NCBI GenBank assembly: GCA_041656175.1
Contig: JBBAEA010000059.1
Span: 1 to 19,693, forward strand
From: JBBAEA01 sp041656175
GTDB lineage: Bacteria > Myxococcota_A > Bradymonadia > UBA4248
Length of the DNA: 19,693 bases
Direction: 5' to 3'
Both the position numbers and the translations under genes were made by a program. Under the pieces are notes generated by a model. It searched no databases. It saw only the letters and a list, made by a program, of their open reading frames with translations, and was not told the DNA's origin. The number at the start of each line of letters is the position of its first letter. The stretch's first letter is position 1. Positions 1 through 7,354 of the stretch are shown piece after piece.

Positions 1-90
1 GGGGAAGTGTCCCCCTACGTGTCAACCCCGCGCTGTGCGCGGGTTTGCCACTACCCCCTCCGCGGGGACACCCCGCGACGCCCCGTCCAG
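1..90 (+). repeat. Family 2 modular hairpin repeat, left-truncated by window edge
   Basis: The copy begins with a GGGGA/TCCCC hairpin followed by TACG, then a palindromic core (arms 24-33 and 37-46, nine of ten positions pairing around TGT). CTACCCCC and a perfect 7-bp hairpin, CGCGGGG-ACA-CCCCGCG (61-77), follow. Nearly the same sequence recurs at 13236-13320, and the outer frame recurs around different cores at 7193-7354 and, inverted, at 8469-8613. No coding potential is apparent. The missing left G residues probably lie just before base 1. Confidence 0.75.
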
Positions 91-136
91 TTTTTGGCGA
101 AACAGGACTTTGCGGCTGCCCTAGGCTGCAGGGGGT

Positions 137-327
137 AAGCTCTAATTAATGCAAAAACCGTAGGGGGCATCTTTCAAGCCTGCCCTTGATTAAAACAACG
201 AAAGTCAGGCGAGTTTTCAAAATAAAGTCAATAAAATCAATGCCCTACACACAGAACGGGTTCTAAGGGCGATAGCCCGTAGACGAGGTTTGGGGCGGTG
301 GCCCAATGAATAAGAGCTTCCCTAGCC
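137..327 (-). repeat. Family 1 MITE-like element, minus orientation
   Basis: The ends are AGCTCTAATTAAT (about 138-150) and, degenerate, AATGAATAAGAGCTTCC (305-321), matching the terminal inverted repeats of the other family 1 copies. The interior holds the family-typical segments in reverse: GTCAGGCGAGTTTTCAAAAT, then AATAAAATCAATG, then TTCTAAGGGC. It is non-coding. Family 2 sequence lies immediately to its left, as in the compound copy at 13189-13450. Confidence 0.7.
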
Positions 328-521
328 AAAAAAAGAGCAAAGTACAAAAAAAATTGCTTGTGTATAAATGCGCTTTTGCGTAGACTGCGTTTGCACTACG
401 GGAAACTTGCGTTTGCTGATGTAGGAATGCTTGTAGTGTGGGTTGCGTTTGCAATCGACTGGCCGCGGGTGGCGTTCGCCCGCATGTTATAGCGCATTTG
501 CGCGGTTTGAGAGAGTCGAGG
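328..521 (+). other. Leader region of the RRM gene, function unclear
   Basis: This 194-bp stretch contains three near-identical TGCGTTTGC nonamers (about 385, 408 and 443) and a GC-rich hairpin centred on GGCG-TT-CGCC (471-480) about 40 bp before the start codon. An AT-rich TATAAA at about 363 could be a -10 element, but no convincing -35 box is present. A structured 5' leader would suit an RRM-type cold-inducible gene; that is inference only. Confidence 0.3.
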
Positions 522-830
522 ATGTCGAAGAAGCTATTTGTTGGTGGTTTGGCGTGGAAAACAACGACGGACGATTTGCGTCGAGCGTTTGAAGCGTATG
601 GTGTGGTTAGTGATGCTAAGGTTATCGTGGATCGCGATACGGATAGGTCGCGTGGATTTGGTTTTGTAACCTTTGCAGAGGATAGCGCGGCAGCTTCGGC
701 TATCGGCGAAATGGACGGCAAAGAATTAGACGGCCGACAGATACGCGTCAATGAGGCGAATCAGGAAACTGGTGGACGCAGCGGCGGAAACCGACGACAC
801 GGTGGCGCGAGAAGAGAATATCGCGACTAA
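522..830 (+). CDS. Small single-RRM RNA-binding protein
   Basis: This 102-aa protein is essentially one RNA recognition motif followed by a short Gly/Arg/Asn-rich tail. RNP2 is LFVGGL (residues 5-10) and RNP1 is RGFGFVTF (44-51), both with the aromatic residues that stack on RNA bases. The tail (about 82-102) is basic and Gly-rich, as in cyanobacterial and proteobacterial Rbp/RRM proteins, which bind single-stranded RNA in the cytoplasm and are often cold-induced. An in-frame ATG at 438 would add 28 residues without family resemblance; the ATG at 522 is preceded by GAGAG at 511-515 and starts exactly where RRM proteins usually start. It is monocistronic, closed by the terminator at 851. The specific RNA targets cannot be told from sequence. 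Confidence 0.93.
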   Translation: MSKKLFVGGLAWKTTTDDLRRAFEAYGVVSDAKVIVDRDTDRSRGFGFVTFAEDSAAASAIGEMDGKELDGRQIRVNEANQETGGRSGGNRRHGGARREYRD

Positions 831-850
831 TTCATAAAAAAGTTCTTCCT

Positions 851-875
851 AGGCAGCCTCTGGCTGCCTTTTTTG
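851..875 (+). terminator. Rho-independent terminator of the RRM gene
   Basis: A perfect 8-bp stem, AGGCAGCC-TCT-GGCTGCCT (851-869), is followed directly by a run of T residues. It lies 20 bp after the RRM stop codon and separates that gene from grpE. Confidence 0.95.
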
Positions 876-959
876 TGTTTTTTTTACTTTCAGATTAGAT
901 TGTCTACGGTAGGGGGATGGGTCTAGGACAAGCATGTAAAAACTGAGAGTGAGTTCACA

Positions 960-1730
960 TTGAAAACACGAAACACAAAACTTGTGAATGCCAAAGACGA
1001 TGCATTACAGAAAGCGGAAAAGCTTGCGGAAGATCCCAATAGCTTGTCGTTTTTGGAGGCAGATGTCGCGGAGCAAGAGAGCGAACTGCGTATCAGCGAG
1101 CAGGAGGCAACGTCTGACATCGTCCCTGAATTATCGGGGCTATGCTGTGGCTCAATTGCGCAAAAAGTGTTGGAGCAGGAGTTTGCTGATGAAGGCATTC
1201 ACTATAACGACGCAAACGTAGAGCAAAGCGAAGACAGTGCTAGCGATGCGCGTGTCGCGGAGCTAGAGGCGCAGCTACTGCGCTCAGAAGAGAACCAGCG
1301 CAGCGCGAATGAAAAGTACCTTAGAATTGCTGCGGATTACGACAACTTTCGCAAGCGCAGCCAGCGCGAAAACGAGAATTACAAAAAACGTGAACTTGAA
1401 AAGATCATCAGCGATTTTTTGGCGGTTATGGATAATCTTGAGCGAGCGATTAAGCATGCCAAACAAAGTGATTCTGTGGAAGGTTTGCTTCAGGGCGTAG
1501 AACTGGTACAACGTCAATATGCAGGTGTATTGGCTAAATTTGGATGTCAGCCCTTCGATAGCGTTGGCCAAATTTTTGATCCCGATCGTCACGATGCATT
1601 TCATAGAGTGTTTGATAAAGAAAGAGATGATAATCTTATTGTGGAAGAACTACAGCGGGGCTACACGATGAATGAGCGCGTTTTGCGCCCCGCGCTTGTA
1701 GTCGTTTCAAAACAAGAGCAAGACCTTTGA
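960..1730 (+). CDS. grpE: GrpE nucleotide exchange factor for DnaK
   Basis: GrpE releases ADP from Hsp70/DnaK in the cytoplasm and so sets the pace of the chaperone cycle. The C-terminal two thirds are typical: KYLRIAADYDNFRKRSQRE (119-137) in the long helical part, FLAVMDNLERA (153-163), and a beta-wing domain with FDPDRHDAFHRV (206-217) and GYTMNERVLRPALVVVS (234-250). At 256 residues it is longer than the roughly 200 of E. coli GrpE, owing to an acidic, low-similarity N-terminal extension of about 95 residues. The only workable start is TTG at 960, with GAGAGTGAG about 8 bp upstream; no in-frame ATG occurs until deep inside the conserved region. It lies 14 bp before dnaK, so the two are very probably co-transcribed. 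Functionally it could be a specialised GrpE paralogue, like GrpS next to SglK in Myxococcus. Confidence 0.95.
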   Translation: MKTRNTKLVNAKDDALQKAEKLAEDPNSLSFLEADVAEQESELRISEQEATSDIVPELSGLCCGSIAQKVLEQEFADEGIHYNDANVEQSEDSASDARVAELEAQLLRSEENQRSANEKYLRIAADYDNFRKRSQRENENYKKRELEKIISDFLAVMDNLERAIKHAKQSDSVEGLLQGVELVQRQYAGVLAKFGCQPFDSVGQIFDPDRHDAFHRVFDKERDDNLIVEELQRGYTMNERVLRPALVVVSKQEQDL

Positions 1731-1744
1731 ATGGAGCGAGTTGA

Positions 1745-3577
1745 ATGTCTAGAGTGATTGGGATTGATTTAGGAACAACGAACTCCTGCGTCTCCATTTT
1801 AGAGGGCAGAGACGTCATAGTCATACCAAACCGTGAAGGAACGCGGACAACATCGTCGGTGGTATCTTTTAAAGCTAACGGGGAACGTTTGGTGGGGCAG
1901 GTCGCGAAACGCCAAGCCGCAAAGGAGCCCAAAGGCGTGGTTTATGCTATAAAACGCTTAATTGGCCGCACTTTCGAGGACCCAGAGTGCCAAAAAATCG
2001 CCAAAACCGTCTCCTACGAAATAGTTCCTATTGGTGAAGGTGAACAACGCTCCGTTGGGGTTCGCGTCTACTCGAAGGTCTACTCCATTCAGGAACTCTC
2101 GGCATTCATACTGATGCATATGCGCGAAATTGCCGAGGAATACCTTGGCAGCAAAGTGAGCCAAGCCGTCATTACAGTTCCTGCATACTTCAACGACTCT
2201 CAGCGCCAAGCTACGCGCGATGCTGGCCGCATTGCGGGGCTAGAAGTCCTACGCGTCATCAACGAACCTACCGCCGCTTCCTTAGCCTATGGCCTAGGCG
2301 AGGATCGCAACGAAACCATTGCGGTATACGACTTTGGTGGCGGCACTTTCGATATTTCTATACTGAGACTCGGTGATGGACTCTACGAAGTGCTATCGAC
2401 CACAGGCGACACCTTTTTGGGTGGCGAGGATTTCGATAACGCCATCATAGAAAAACTGATCGAGGAGTTTAAACAGTGTAACGGCGTGGATTTGCGCGAC
2501 GATATGGCGGCTTTTTACAGATTAAAAGACGCCGCCGAAAGTGCTAAGCAAGAATTGTCGCTGATGAGTGAAACCGAAATTAACCTACCCTTCCTTACGA
2601 TGCACAACGGTTCGCCGCTGCACCTGCTGCGCAGCATTAGCAGAGACGAGCTTGAGGCTCTTACTGAAAATCTTGTAAGACGCACCCTTGGTCCCTGCCA
2701 GCAAGCTTTAGACGACGCAAAACTACAGCGCAGCGACATCACCCAAATCGTGCTCGTCGGTGGAATGACGCGTATGCCCCTAGTAAGAAAGATGGTCTCC
2801 GACTTCTTTGGGCGAGAAATAAAAAGCAAGATCAACCCCGACGAAGTCGTATCAGTGGGCGCCTCAGTGCAAGGCGGCGTTTTATGTGGCGAAATCGAGG
2901 AAGTGATCCTTATGGACGTAACACCGCTAACGCTAGGCGTCGAAACCGCGGGCGGCATCTTCCAACCGCTTATACACCGAAACACGCCTGTACCCTGTGA
3001 AGCATCCGATATTTTCACTACAAGTATCGATTACCAAGACTTGGTCAACGTCCACGTTTTGCAGGGTGAACGCGAGATGGCGGCAGATAACATTAGTTTG
3101 GCGCGCTTTGAACTATTCGGCATCCCGCCACTACTACGAGGAATGCCACAGATCGAAGTCAAATTTAAAATCGACGCCAACGGTATCGTATCAGTCAGCG
3201 CCAAAGACCTCGCCACTGGGCGCGCGCAGTCTATACGCGTCGAGGCCAATAGCGGAATAAGCGAGAACGACATTCAAAGAATGATCGATGAAGCACAAAA
3301 ACAGCGCGAACAAGATCAGCTGCGAAAAGACAAGGTGCAAAAGATCAACGAGTTAAAGGGCTTACTCTACATGTCCCAACGCAGCGTCAACGAGCTTGGC
3401 GTCTACCTTTCGTCCGAAGCCAAAGAAGACGCCACACAGCGTATCGCCGAATTTGAGCGCTACCTCAACGAAGGTGAAAGACTCGATGACGAGAGCATCA
3501 ATGCCCTAAAACACGATCTGGAGAGCTTGGCGCGAGAACTCTCGGAAGCGGCGTTCGCGGCGATGAGCAGTAGCTAA
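1745..3577 (+). CDS. dnaK: DnaK/Hsp70-family chaperone with short C-terminus
   Basis: This is an ATP-dependent protein-folding chaperone of 610 residues. The nucleotide-binding domain is intact: IGIDLGTTNSCV (5-16), VPAYFNDSQRQATRDAG (145-161), INEPTAASLAYG (172-183), YDFGGGTFDIS (195-205) and VLVGGMTRMP (336-345). The interdomain linker region reads VILMDVTPLTLG (387-398), where E. coli has VLLLDVTPLSLG. The substrate-binding beta domain includes VNVHVLQGEREMAADN and IPPLLRGMPQIEVKFKIDANGIVSVSAKD. The protein stops soon after the helical lid (about 28 residues short of E. coli DnaK) and lacks the Gly-rich EEVK-type tail. No dnaJ follows; a family 1 repeat begins 26 bp after the stop. Family membership is certain. 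Whether it is the housekeeping DnaK or a second, SglK-like paralogue cannot be decided from this window. Confidence 0.95.
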   Translation: MSRVIGIDLGTTNSCVSILEGRDVIVIPNREGTRTTSSVVSFKANGERLVGQVAKRQAAKEPKGVVYAIKRLIGRTFEDPECQKIAKTVSYEIVPIGEGEQRSVGVRVYSKVYSIQELSAFILMHMREIAEEYLGSKVSQAVITVPAYFNDSQRQATRDAGRIAGLEVLRVINEPTAASLAYGLGEDRNETIAVYDFGGGTFDISILRLGDGLYEVLSTTGDTFLGGEDFDNAIIEKLIEEFKQCNGVDLRDDMAAFYRLKDAAESAKQELSLMSETEINLPFLTMHNGSPLHLLRSISRDELEALTENLVRRTLGPCQQALDDAKLQRSDITQIVLVGGMTRMPLVRKMVSDFFGREIKSKINPDEVVSVGASVQGGVLCGEIEEVILMDVTPLTLGVETAGGIFQPLIHRNTPVPCEASDIFTTSIDYQDLVNVHVLQGEREMAADNISLARFELFGIPPLLRGMPQIEVKFKIDANGIVSVSAKDLATGRAQSIRVEANSGISENDIQRMIDEAQKQREQDQLRKDKVQKINELKGLLYMSQRSVNELGVYLSSEAKEDATQRIAEFERYLNEGERLDDESINALKHDLESLARELSEAAFAAMSSS

Positions 3578-3603
3578 GCGATGGCAAAAAGCAGTGTTGC
3601 GCT

Positions 3604-3783
3604 TAAACAAACTCTAATTAATGGGCTTTAGCGCCACAAACCTGTCTAAGGGCTTGCGCCCTTAGAAGTCGATTTTGTGTGTAAAGTATTAATTTTATAG
3701 GCTTTTCGTTTAAAAACTCGCCTGATTAATTTGCTAGTCTACTTACTTTTTCGCCAATTTAGCATGGACGAGAGCATCCCTAG
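3604..3783 (+). repeat. Family 1 MITE-like element
   Basis: The left terminus is AAACAAACTCTAATTAAT (3604-3622 region) and the right terminus GCATGGACGAGAGCATCCC (from 3762), imperfect inverted repeats of each other. Inside are a perfect hairpin CTAAGGGC-TTGC-GCCCTTAG (3646-3665), TTTTGTGTGTA, an AT-rich TTAATTTTATAGGCTTTT block and CTCGCCTGATTAA. It is non-coding. The right end overlaps the stop codon (3780-3782) of the minus-strand gene that follows. Confidence 0.75.
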
Positions 3784-4397
3784 CGCATGCCACGTGCTCT
3801 AAGCGCGCGGCGTTGTAGATCCTTGTTTCGTTCGATTTCCCTCTTATTAGAGCTAATTTGACGGTCTATTCGCTTGAGCCTCACATCGTCGCGATAGCAC
3901 ATCTTAGAGTTGTAACGATACCAATAGCGACAATTTTGATATTCTCGCTCTACGCGAACGCGCTCAATTTCAAGCGATTCCTTGAGATCGACATTGGCTT
4001 GCTGCAAACGATGAATCTCGGCTTCATAAAAATCGGGCGAAGACAGTACCGCGGGATACCCTGGATCATGAACTACGACGGCGGGCGGCTGCAAAACGAC
4101 GGCGGGCGGACGAACTTCAATGACGGGCGGCGGCGCTATGACTGGCTCAGGAGCAGGATGATGGACATGCTCGTGCACTACGACTACCTCACGATCACGC
4201 TTGTGCTTCTTCTTACTTTTTTTGTCACGACCGCGAAAATCATCATTGTTATCATAGCAATACGGCGCACAATGCGGGTTTTTGCAGTTGAGTTTACCGT
4301 TCTTTTTAAAACAAAAACTTGGTACTTGAGCGCTGGCTACAGCGGATAAACTAAAGATAAACACCATTGATGCTATACAAAATACAAACCTTTTCAT
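3780..4397 (-). CDS. Secreted basic Pro/Val/His-rich protein with C-terminal coiled coil
   Basis: I do not recognise this 205-aa protein. It starts with a Sec signal peptide (basic MKR, hydrophobic core, probable cleavage after ASA at residue 23). A Cys-rich stretch follows (CFKKNGKLNCKNPHCAPYC, about 29-47), then a very basic KKSKKKHKRDR segment, a His/Val tract (VVVVHEHVHH), and a Pro/Val-rich linker with repeated PPAVV. The C-terminal third (about 120-205) is charged and heptad-like and probably a coiled coil. The start chosen is the ATG at 4397 because AGGAG lies 8 bp upstream; a GTG nine bases earlier would place AGGAG directly against the start. A periplasmic or envelope-associated structural role is plausible but inferred. 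The stop codon lies inside a family 1 repeat terminus. Confidence 0.8.
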   Translation of the reverse strand: MKRFVFCIASMVFIFSLSAVASAQVPSFCFKKNGKLNCKNPHCAPYCYDNNDDFRGRDKKSKKKHKRDREVVVVHEHVHHPAPEPVIAPPPVIEVRPPAVVLQPPAVVVHDPGYPAVLSSPDFYEAEIHRLQQANVDLKESLEIERVRVEREYQNCRYWYRYNSKMCYRDDVRLKRIDRQISSNKREIERNKDLQRRALRARGMR

Positions 4398-4490
4398 CGT
4401 TGCCACTCCTACAATTAACGAGATAGATTTCCCCTCCCCAGCTAGATTTTATGCAAAGCCCGTGCCAAACGCAATAGTTACTACAAAAAG

Positions 4491-4869
4491 CTTAGCCAAA
4501 CTCTGATTAATTGGGCTTACCTTCCCACACCCCAGCTAAGGCGCCGAAACGAGTAAAACTAGGTGTTTTACGAGTTGATGGCTCGCTTTCGCAGTAAGCA
4601 TTTCCAAGCCAAGCTCGCTTGAGCTTGTGACATGCGAACAAGAAAAAAGCCGTAGGTTTTTCATGAGACTAGATTTGCGCAATCGAACGCAAGCCTACGT
4701 GAGTGCAGCGCAAATCGTAGTCGGAATTGAGGAACTGAGCCCTTAGAACTCGCCTTTGTGTGTAGAGCATTGATTTTATTGACTTTTATTTTGAAGACTC
4801 AGCTGAATCTCTTTACTTTCATTAGCTCTTTCTATGTCTAACTTTGCATTAATCAGAATATCCTTAGCC
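4491..4869 (+). repeat. Family 1 MITE-like element, long form
   Basis: Terminal inverted repeats are CTTAGCCAAACTCTGATTAA (4491-4510) and GCATTAATCAGAATATCC (4846-4863). The family interior is recognisable: CCTTTGTGTGTAGAGCATTG, then ATTTTATTGACTTTTATTTT, then a GACTCAGCTGAATC variant. The loop of the CTAAGGGC/GCCCTTAG hairpin has been replaced by a block of about 200 bp, listed separately. The only close match is the inverted long copy at 16329-16705; the two are nearly equal in length (379 and 377 bp). Confidence 0.8.
4536..4747 (+). other. Conserved multi-hairpin block inside a family 1 element; candidate structured RNA
   Basis: This block matches 16448-16660 (reverse strand) at roughly nine of ten bases by eye. 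Predicted helices: GTAAAAC-TAGGT-GTTTTAC (about 4553-4571); CAAGCTC-GCTT-GAGCTTG (4610-4627) capped on an outer stem GCATTTC/GACATGC (4598-4604 with 4629-4635); AAAGCC-GTA-GGTTTT (about 4645-4659); and a long stem GACTA/TAGTC plus ATTTGCGC/GCGCAAAT (4667-4722). In the other copy the outer stem reads GTACGTC/GACGTGC: one T:A pair becomes C:G, one mismatch becomes G:C and one C:G becomes a T:G wobble. It is non-coding. It could be a small RNA or a DNA structure recognised by a transposase; no promoter was identified. Confidence 0.55.
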
Positions 4870-5023
4870 AAAAAGTTTAGCTGTGAATAACATTATTCGC
4901 ATTACTTGCATAATTCTAATATTATCTCCTTAATTGTATTTTATAGTATAAAAACTAAGTGCATGTGTATTTAATACAATAAAACAAAAGAACCAACTAA
5001 TATCAAATCACGCAGAGCGCACC

Positions 5024-5057
5024 AAAAAAAAGAGTGACCATATATTAACGTCACTCT
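5024..5057 (-). terminator. Rho-independent terminator of the Cys-rich repeat protein gene
   Basis: Read on the minus strand, an 8-bp stem AGAGTGAC/GTCACTCT (5031-5038 with 5050-5057) is followed by a run of eight T residues. It lies about 85 bp after the stop codon of the minus-strand gene ending at 5141. Confidence 0.85.
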
Positions 5058-5067
5058 TTCTAACTCG

Positions 5068-5140
5068 TACTGTGAAAAAACTTCTACATTCAAAATGTCA
5101 CAGTATAATGTAATATATTATGCAACACACTATTGTGTTG
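5068..5140 (-). other. Two hairpins in the 3' untranslated region of the Cys-rich gene
   Basis: Directly after the stop codon (minus strand) comes CAACACA-ATAG-TGTGTTG (5123-5140), a 7-bp stem with a four-base loop. Next is an 8-bp inverted repeat TACTGTGA/TCACAGTA (5068-5075 with 5098-5105). Neither has a T-tract, so they are not terminators themselves; they could stabilise the mRNA 3' end upstream of the terminator at 5024. Confidence 0.5.
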
Positions 5141-5524
5141 TTAGACCTTGTTTCCCCTCTTTGCCTTAAACGGGCAACCACCCTTGGCGCCATCTTTCAT
5201 TTTGGCCTTGCAACCGCAATCGCCTTCACCCGCTGCTTTGCAAGGACATTCACCCTTCGCTTTTAGCGGGCACTCGCCTTTCGCCTTTAGCGGGCACTCG
5301 CCTTTCGCCTTTAGCGGGCACTCACCCTTCGCTTTTAGCGGGCACTCGCCTTTCGCTTTTAACGGGCACTCGCAGTCACCATTCTTGGCACATTCACAAA
5401 GCTCCTTACAAGGACACTCACTCTCTGCAAGCACAGGCTCAGCCGCAGTTTGCGCCGAGAGTTGCACAGAAAACATAAACAAACCCATTACCACAGATAA
5501 TGTAATCGCTAACTTCTTCATCAT
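5141..5524 (-). CDS. Secreted cysteine-rich octapeptide-repeat protein
   Basis: I do not recognise a named family. The 127-aa product has a Sec signal peptide (MMKK, hydrophobic core, probable cleavage after LSA at 24). Its mature part of about 103 residues contains 15 cysteines. The core is five exact tandem copies of CPLKAKGE (residues 53-92), flanked by degenerate versions such as CPCKELCE, CPCKAAGE and CPFKAKRG. The alternation of Cys, Pro and Lys suggests an extended, cationic, thiol-rich polypeptide. Metal binding, disulfide cross-linking in the envelope, or a redox-buffer role are all possible and none is shown. The ATG at 5524 is preceded by AGGAG about 10 bp upstream. It is a single-gene unit with its own terminator. 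Repeat number probably varies between strains, because two of the units are almost identical in DNA. Confidence 0.82.
   Translation of the reverse strand: MMKKLAITLSVVMGLFMFSVQLSAQTAAEPVLAESECPCKELCECAKNGDCECPLKAKGECPLKAKGECPLKAKGECPLKAKGECPLKAKGECPCKAAGEGDCGCKAKMKDGAKGGCPFKAKRGNKV
5249..5368 (-). repeat. Five tandem 24-bp coding repeats (CPLKAKGE)
   Basis: There are five consecutive 24-bp units within the Cys-rich gene, each encoding CPLKAKGE. They differ only at synonymous sites (for example GCC/GCT and TTAGC/TTAAC in the plus-strand reading). This in-frame array can expand or contract without a frameshift. Confidence 0.95.
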
Positions 5525-5704
5525 GTAACCAGTCTCCTAAAAATGCTGTTCTTTACTCCCCCCGCACAACATGATTACTATTGCTACGAAAGCATCTAAG
5601 CGCAAGAGCAAAATGCACTATTATTTTACAAAATCTTAGAACACACTCGTTACATTGTGTAAGCAGTGAGTTAAATAAATTCAAAAAAAAGACTGCTGCA
5701 AAAC

Positions 5705-7126
5705 TTAATGAGAACATCCCAGCCATTCAGAATCATCCCCCACCAACGCATTCTTGCCCAATCCATCGCGATTACGAATAACACTCTTCCACGGCGTAAA
5801 CATTAACAGTATATAAAATAGAATGGAAGCCAAGCCGTTGGCAAAAAGATTGCCCATAAAAATCGCGTCAACCCCCATTTGCTCAAGCATGATTTTCATA
5901 AAAACGATGCGAAACAACCAAATACGAAGCACGCCAAAGACCATGGTTTGTCGCGTCCTCCCAATGGCAATAAACACCGCCTGAACGTCGCTAAAAATGG
6001 CAAAAAACGGAACCGAAAGCGTATACAAAAACAGTGCTCGCACCGCCGTTTCCACAATCTCCTTGTCATCCCTAAACAGCCGCACCCAAAACTCGCCGTA
6101 GGGTATGAATATCGCAAAAATTACGCCAGAGAGCAGCAAGCTAATAATAATTCCATACCTTAGCGTTTGCTTGGCTTTATCTGTGTGATTTGCGCCTACA
6201 TACATGCTAACCATTGTCGTTATTGTCGCACTAATTGCCGTCGGAACCGTAAAACATATGGCGTTGATGCTCACCGCAATGGTCTGCGCGTTCATGACTT
6301 TTGGCCCAAAAGAGCTTACTTCAACGTTGATCAAAATAAAGCCCATGGTAATCATGGATGAGGAAATAACTGTTGGTAAACCTAGGCGCAATAATGTTTT
6401 GAGCACTTCGTTATCGAGTTTCAAACCCCGGAATCCCAGTTTGAGGTCCCGGTTTTTTTTGAAGTACAATTCCCGCACCATGCAAACTGCAGTAATGCTC
6501 CCTGCAATGAACGATGCCGCCGCTGCACCGTATTCGTCGAGACGCAAGTAGGCTAAAAATATGGCGTTGAACAATAACTTTAGCACAAAAAATAGCCCTA
6601 CCATCGCGAACGAACGCTCGGGTTTACCCGTGGAATTCATCACCGCACTAAATACGCCAGAAATGAAAAATGATGGTAAAGCTACGGAATAAAGTGATAA
6701 ATACCGAACAAATTCCGTCGAAAAGCTTGCATCGACGATGTTTTTAAAAATTTGGGCTCCGATTACAGGCAGCACCATGACCGACAAACTCGCGTAAATC
6801 GTGAGTTTCATGACCTGCGATGCCACATAGCATAGCTGCGATTTGTTCCCACTTCCGTTGATTTGCCCAAGTAGCGCCGATGATGCAATCGAAATACCCA
6901 TCGAAAGCGCGTAAAAAAACATGATGATTGGCGTGGAAAACCCGACGGCGTCCGCGACTTCTATGCTCGAAAAACGGTTCACAAAAAGCCCGTCCATCAC
7001 TGGCACGAACGCCTGAACCAAGCTCATCATGAACATTGGCAACGATAATATGAGCATCGTTCGCAATGTGCTCCCGTGGATGATGAGCTCGCGCCGCTCC
7101 TCTACTGTTCGTGAAAAAAATCCCAT
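5705..7126 (-). CDS. MATE-family multidrug/cation antiporter
   Basis: This is a 473-aa inner-membrane protein of the MATE (MOP superfamily, DinF/NorM-like) exporters, which expel cationic drugs or metabolites in exchange for Na+ or H+. The sequence shows about 12 hydrophobic segments. The first repeat has the typical start LRTMLILSLPMFMMSLVQAF, then DGLFVNRFSSIEVADAVGFSTP and SSALLGQINGSG; the second half has LRLGLPTVISSSMITMGFILIN, matching the internal duplication of this fold. The length is normal for the family (about 450-480). The ribosome-binding site is weak: GAGA sits almost against the ATG. A later start at Met24 would remove only the cytoplasmic N-terminus. It stands alone, upstream of the Cys-rich gene on the same strand but separated from it by 180 bp. 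The substrate cannot be predicted. Confidence 0.93.
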   Translation of the reverse strand: MGFFSRTVEERRELIIHGSTLRTMLILSLPMFMMSLVQAFVPVMDGLFVNRFSSIEVADAVGFSTPIIMFFYALSMGISIASSALLGQINGSGNKSQLCYVASQVMKLTIYASLSVMVLPVIGAQIFKNIVDASFSTEFVRYLSLYSVALPSFFISGVFSAVMNSTGKPERSFAMVGLFFVLKLLFNAIFLAYLRLDEYGAAAASFIAGSITAVCMVRELYFKKNRDLKLGFRGLKLDNEVLKTLLRLGLPTVISSSMITMGFILINVEVSSFGPKVMNAQTIAVSINAICFTVPTAISATITTMVSMYVGANHTDKAKQTLRYGIIISLLLSGVIFAIFIPYGEFWVRLFRDDKEIVETAVRALFLYTLSVPFFAIFSDVQAVFIAIGRTRQTMVFGVLRIWLFRIVFMKIMLEQMGVDAIFMGNLFANGLASILFYILLMFTPWKSVIRNRDGLGKNALVGDDSEWLGCSH

Positions 7127-7192
7127 TCTCTTTATATATCTCAGTTTATGTCATCTATGGAGTACTTAATACACTATAATTGCGTATTTTTT

Positions 7193-7354
7193 GTGGGGGG
7201 AAGTCTCCCCCTACGCACAAGCTTCTCTTAAAATGCGCTAAGTGCCGTCAAATTTTGTGCGGCGTACTCGCTATTCGCTCGTCCACCGCACAAAATACGG
7301 TACTAAGCGCCTTTTAAGAGTGATCTTGTACTACCCCCTCGTTCCCTCGCGGGT
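7193..7354 (+). repeat. Family 2 modular repeat with a long palindromic core (core type F)
   Basis: The left frame is GTGGGGGGAAGTCTCCCCC followed by TACGCACAAGCTTC. The core is an imperfect inverted repeat (arms 7225-7262 and 7286-7320, about 35 bp, three substitutions and a 3-nt bulge). The right frame is GTGATCTTGTACTACCCCCT, then a degenerate GC-rich tail. The same frame, inverted and around an unrelated palindrome, is at 8469-8613. It is non-coding and lies between the starts of the MATE gene and the end of the flavoprotein gene. Confidence 0.75.

Noticed and set aside
263..751. 162-codon minus-strand open frame
   Set aside because: It runs through a family 1 repeat end and antisense to the RRM gene; its codon use is incidental.
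5249..5368. Regular 24-bp repeats resembling a CRISPR array
   Set aside because: The repeats are contiguous without spacers, keep a reading frame and differ at synonymous positions; they encode the CPLKAKGE repeats.
5148..5528. Open frame on the plus strand across the Cys-rich gene
   Set aside because: It is the mirror of the repeat array; the minus-strand frame has a signal peptide, ribosome-binding site and terminator, the plus-strand frame has none.
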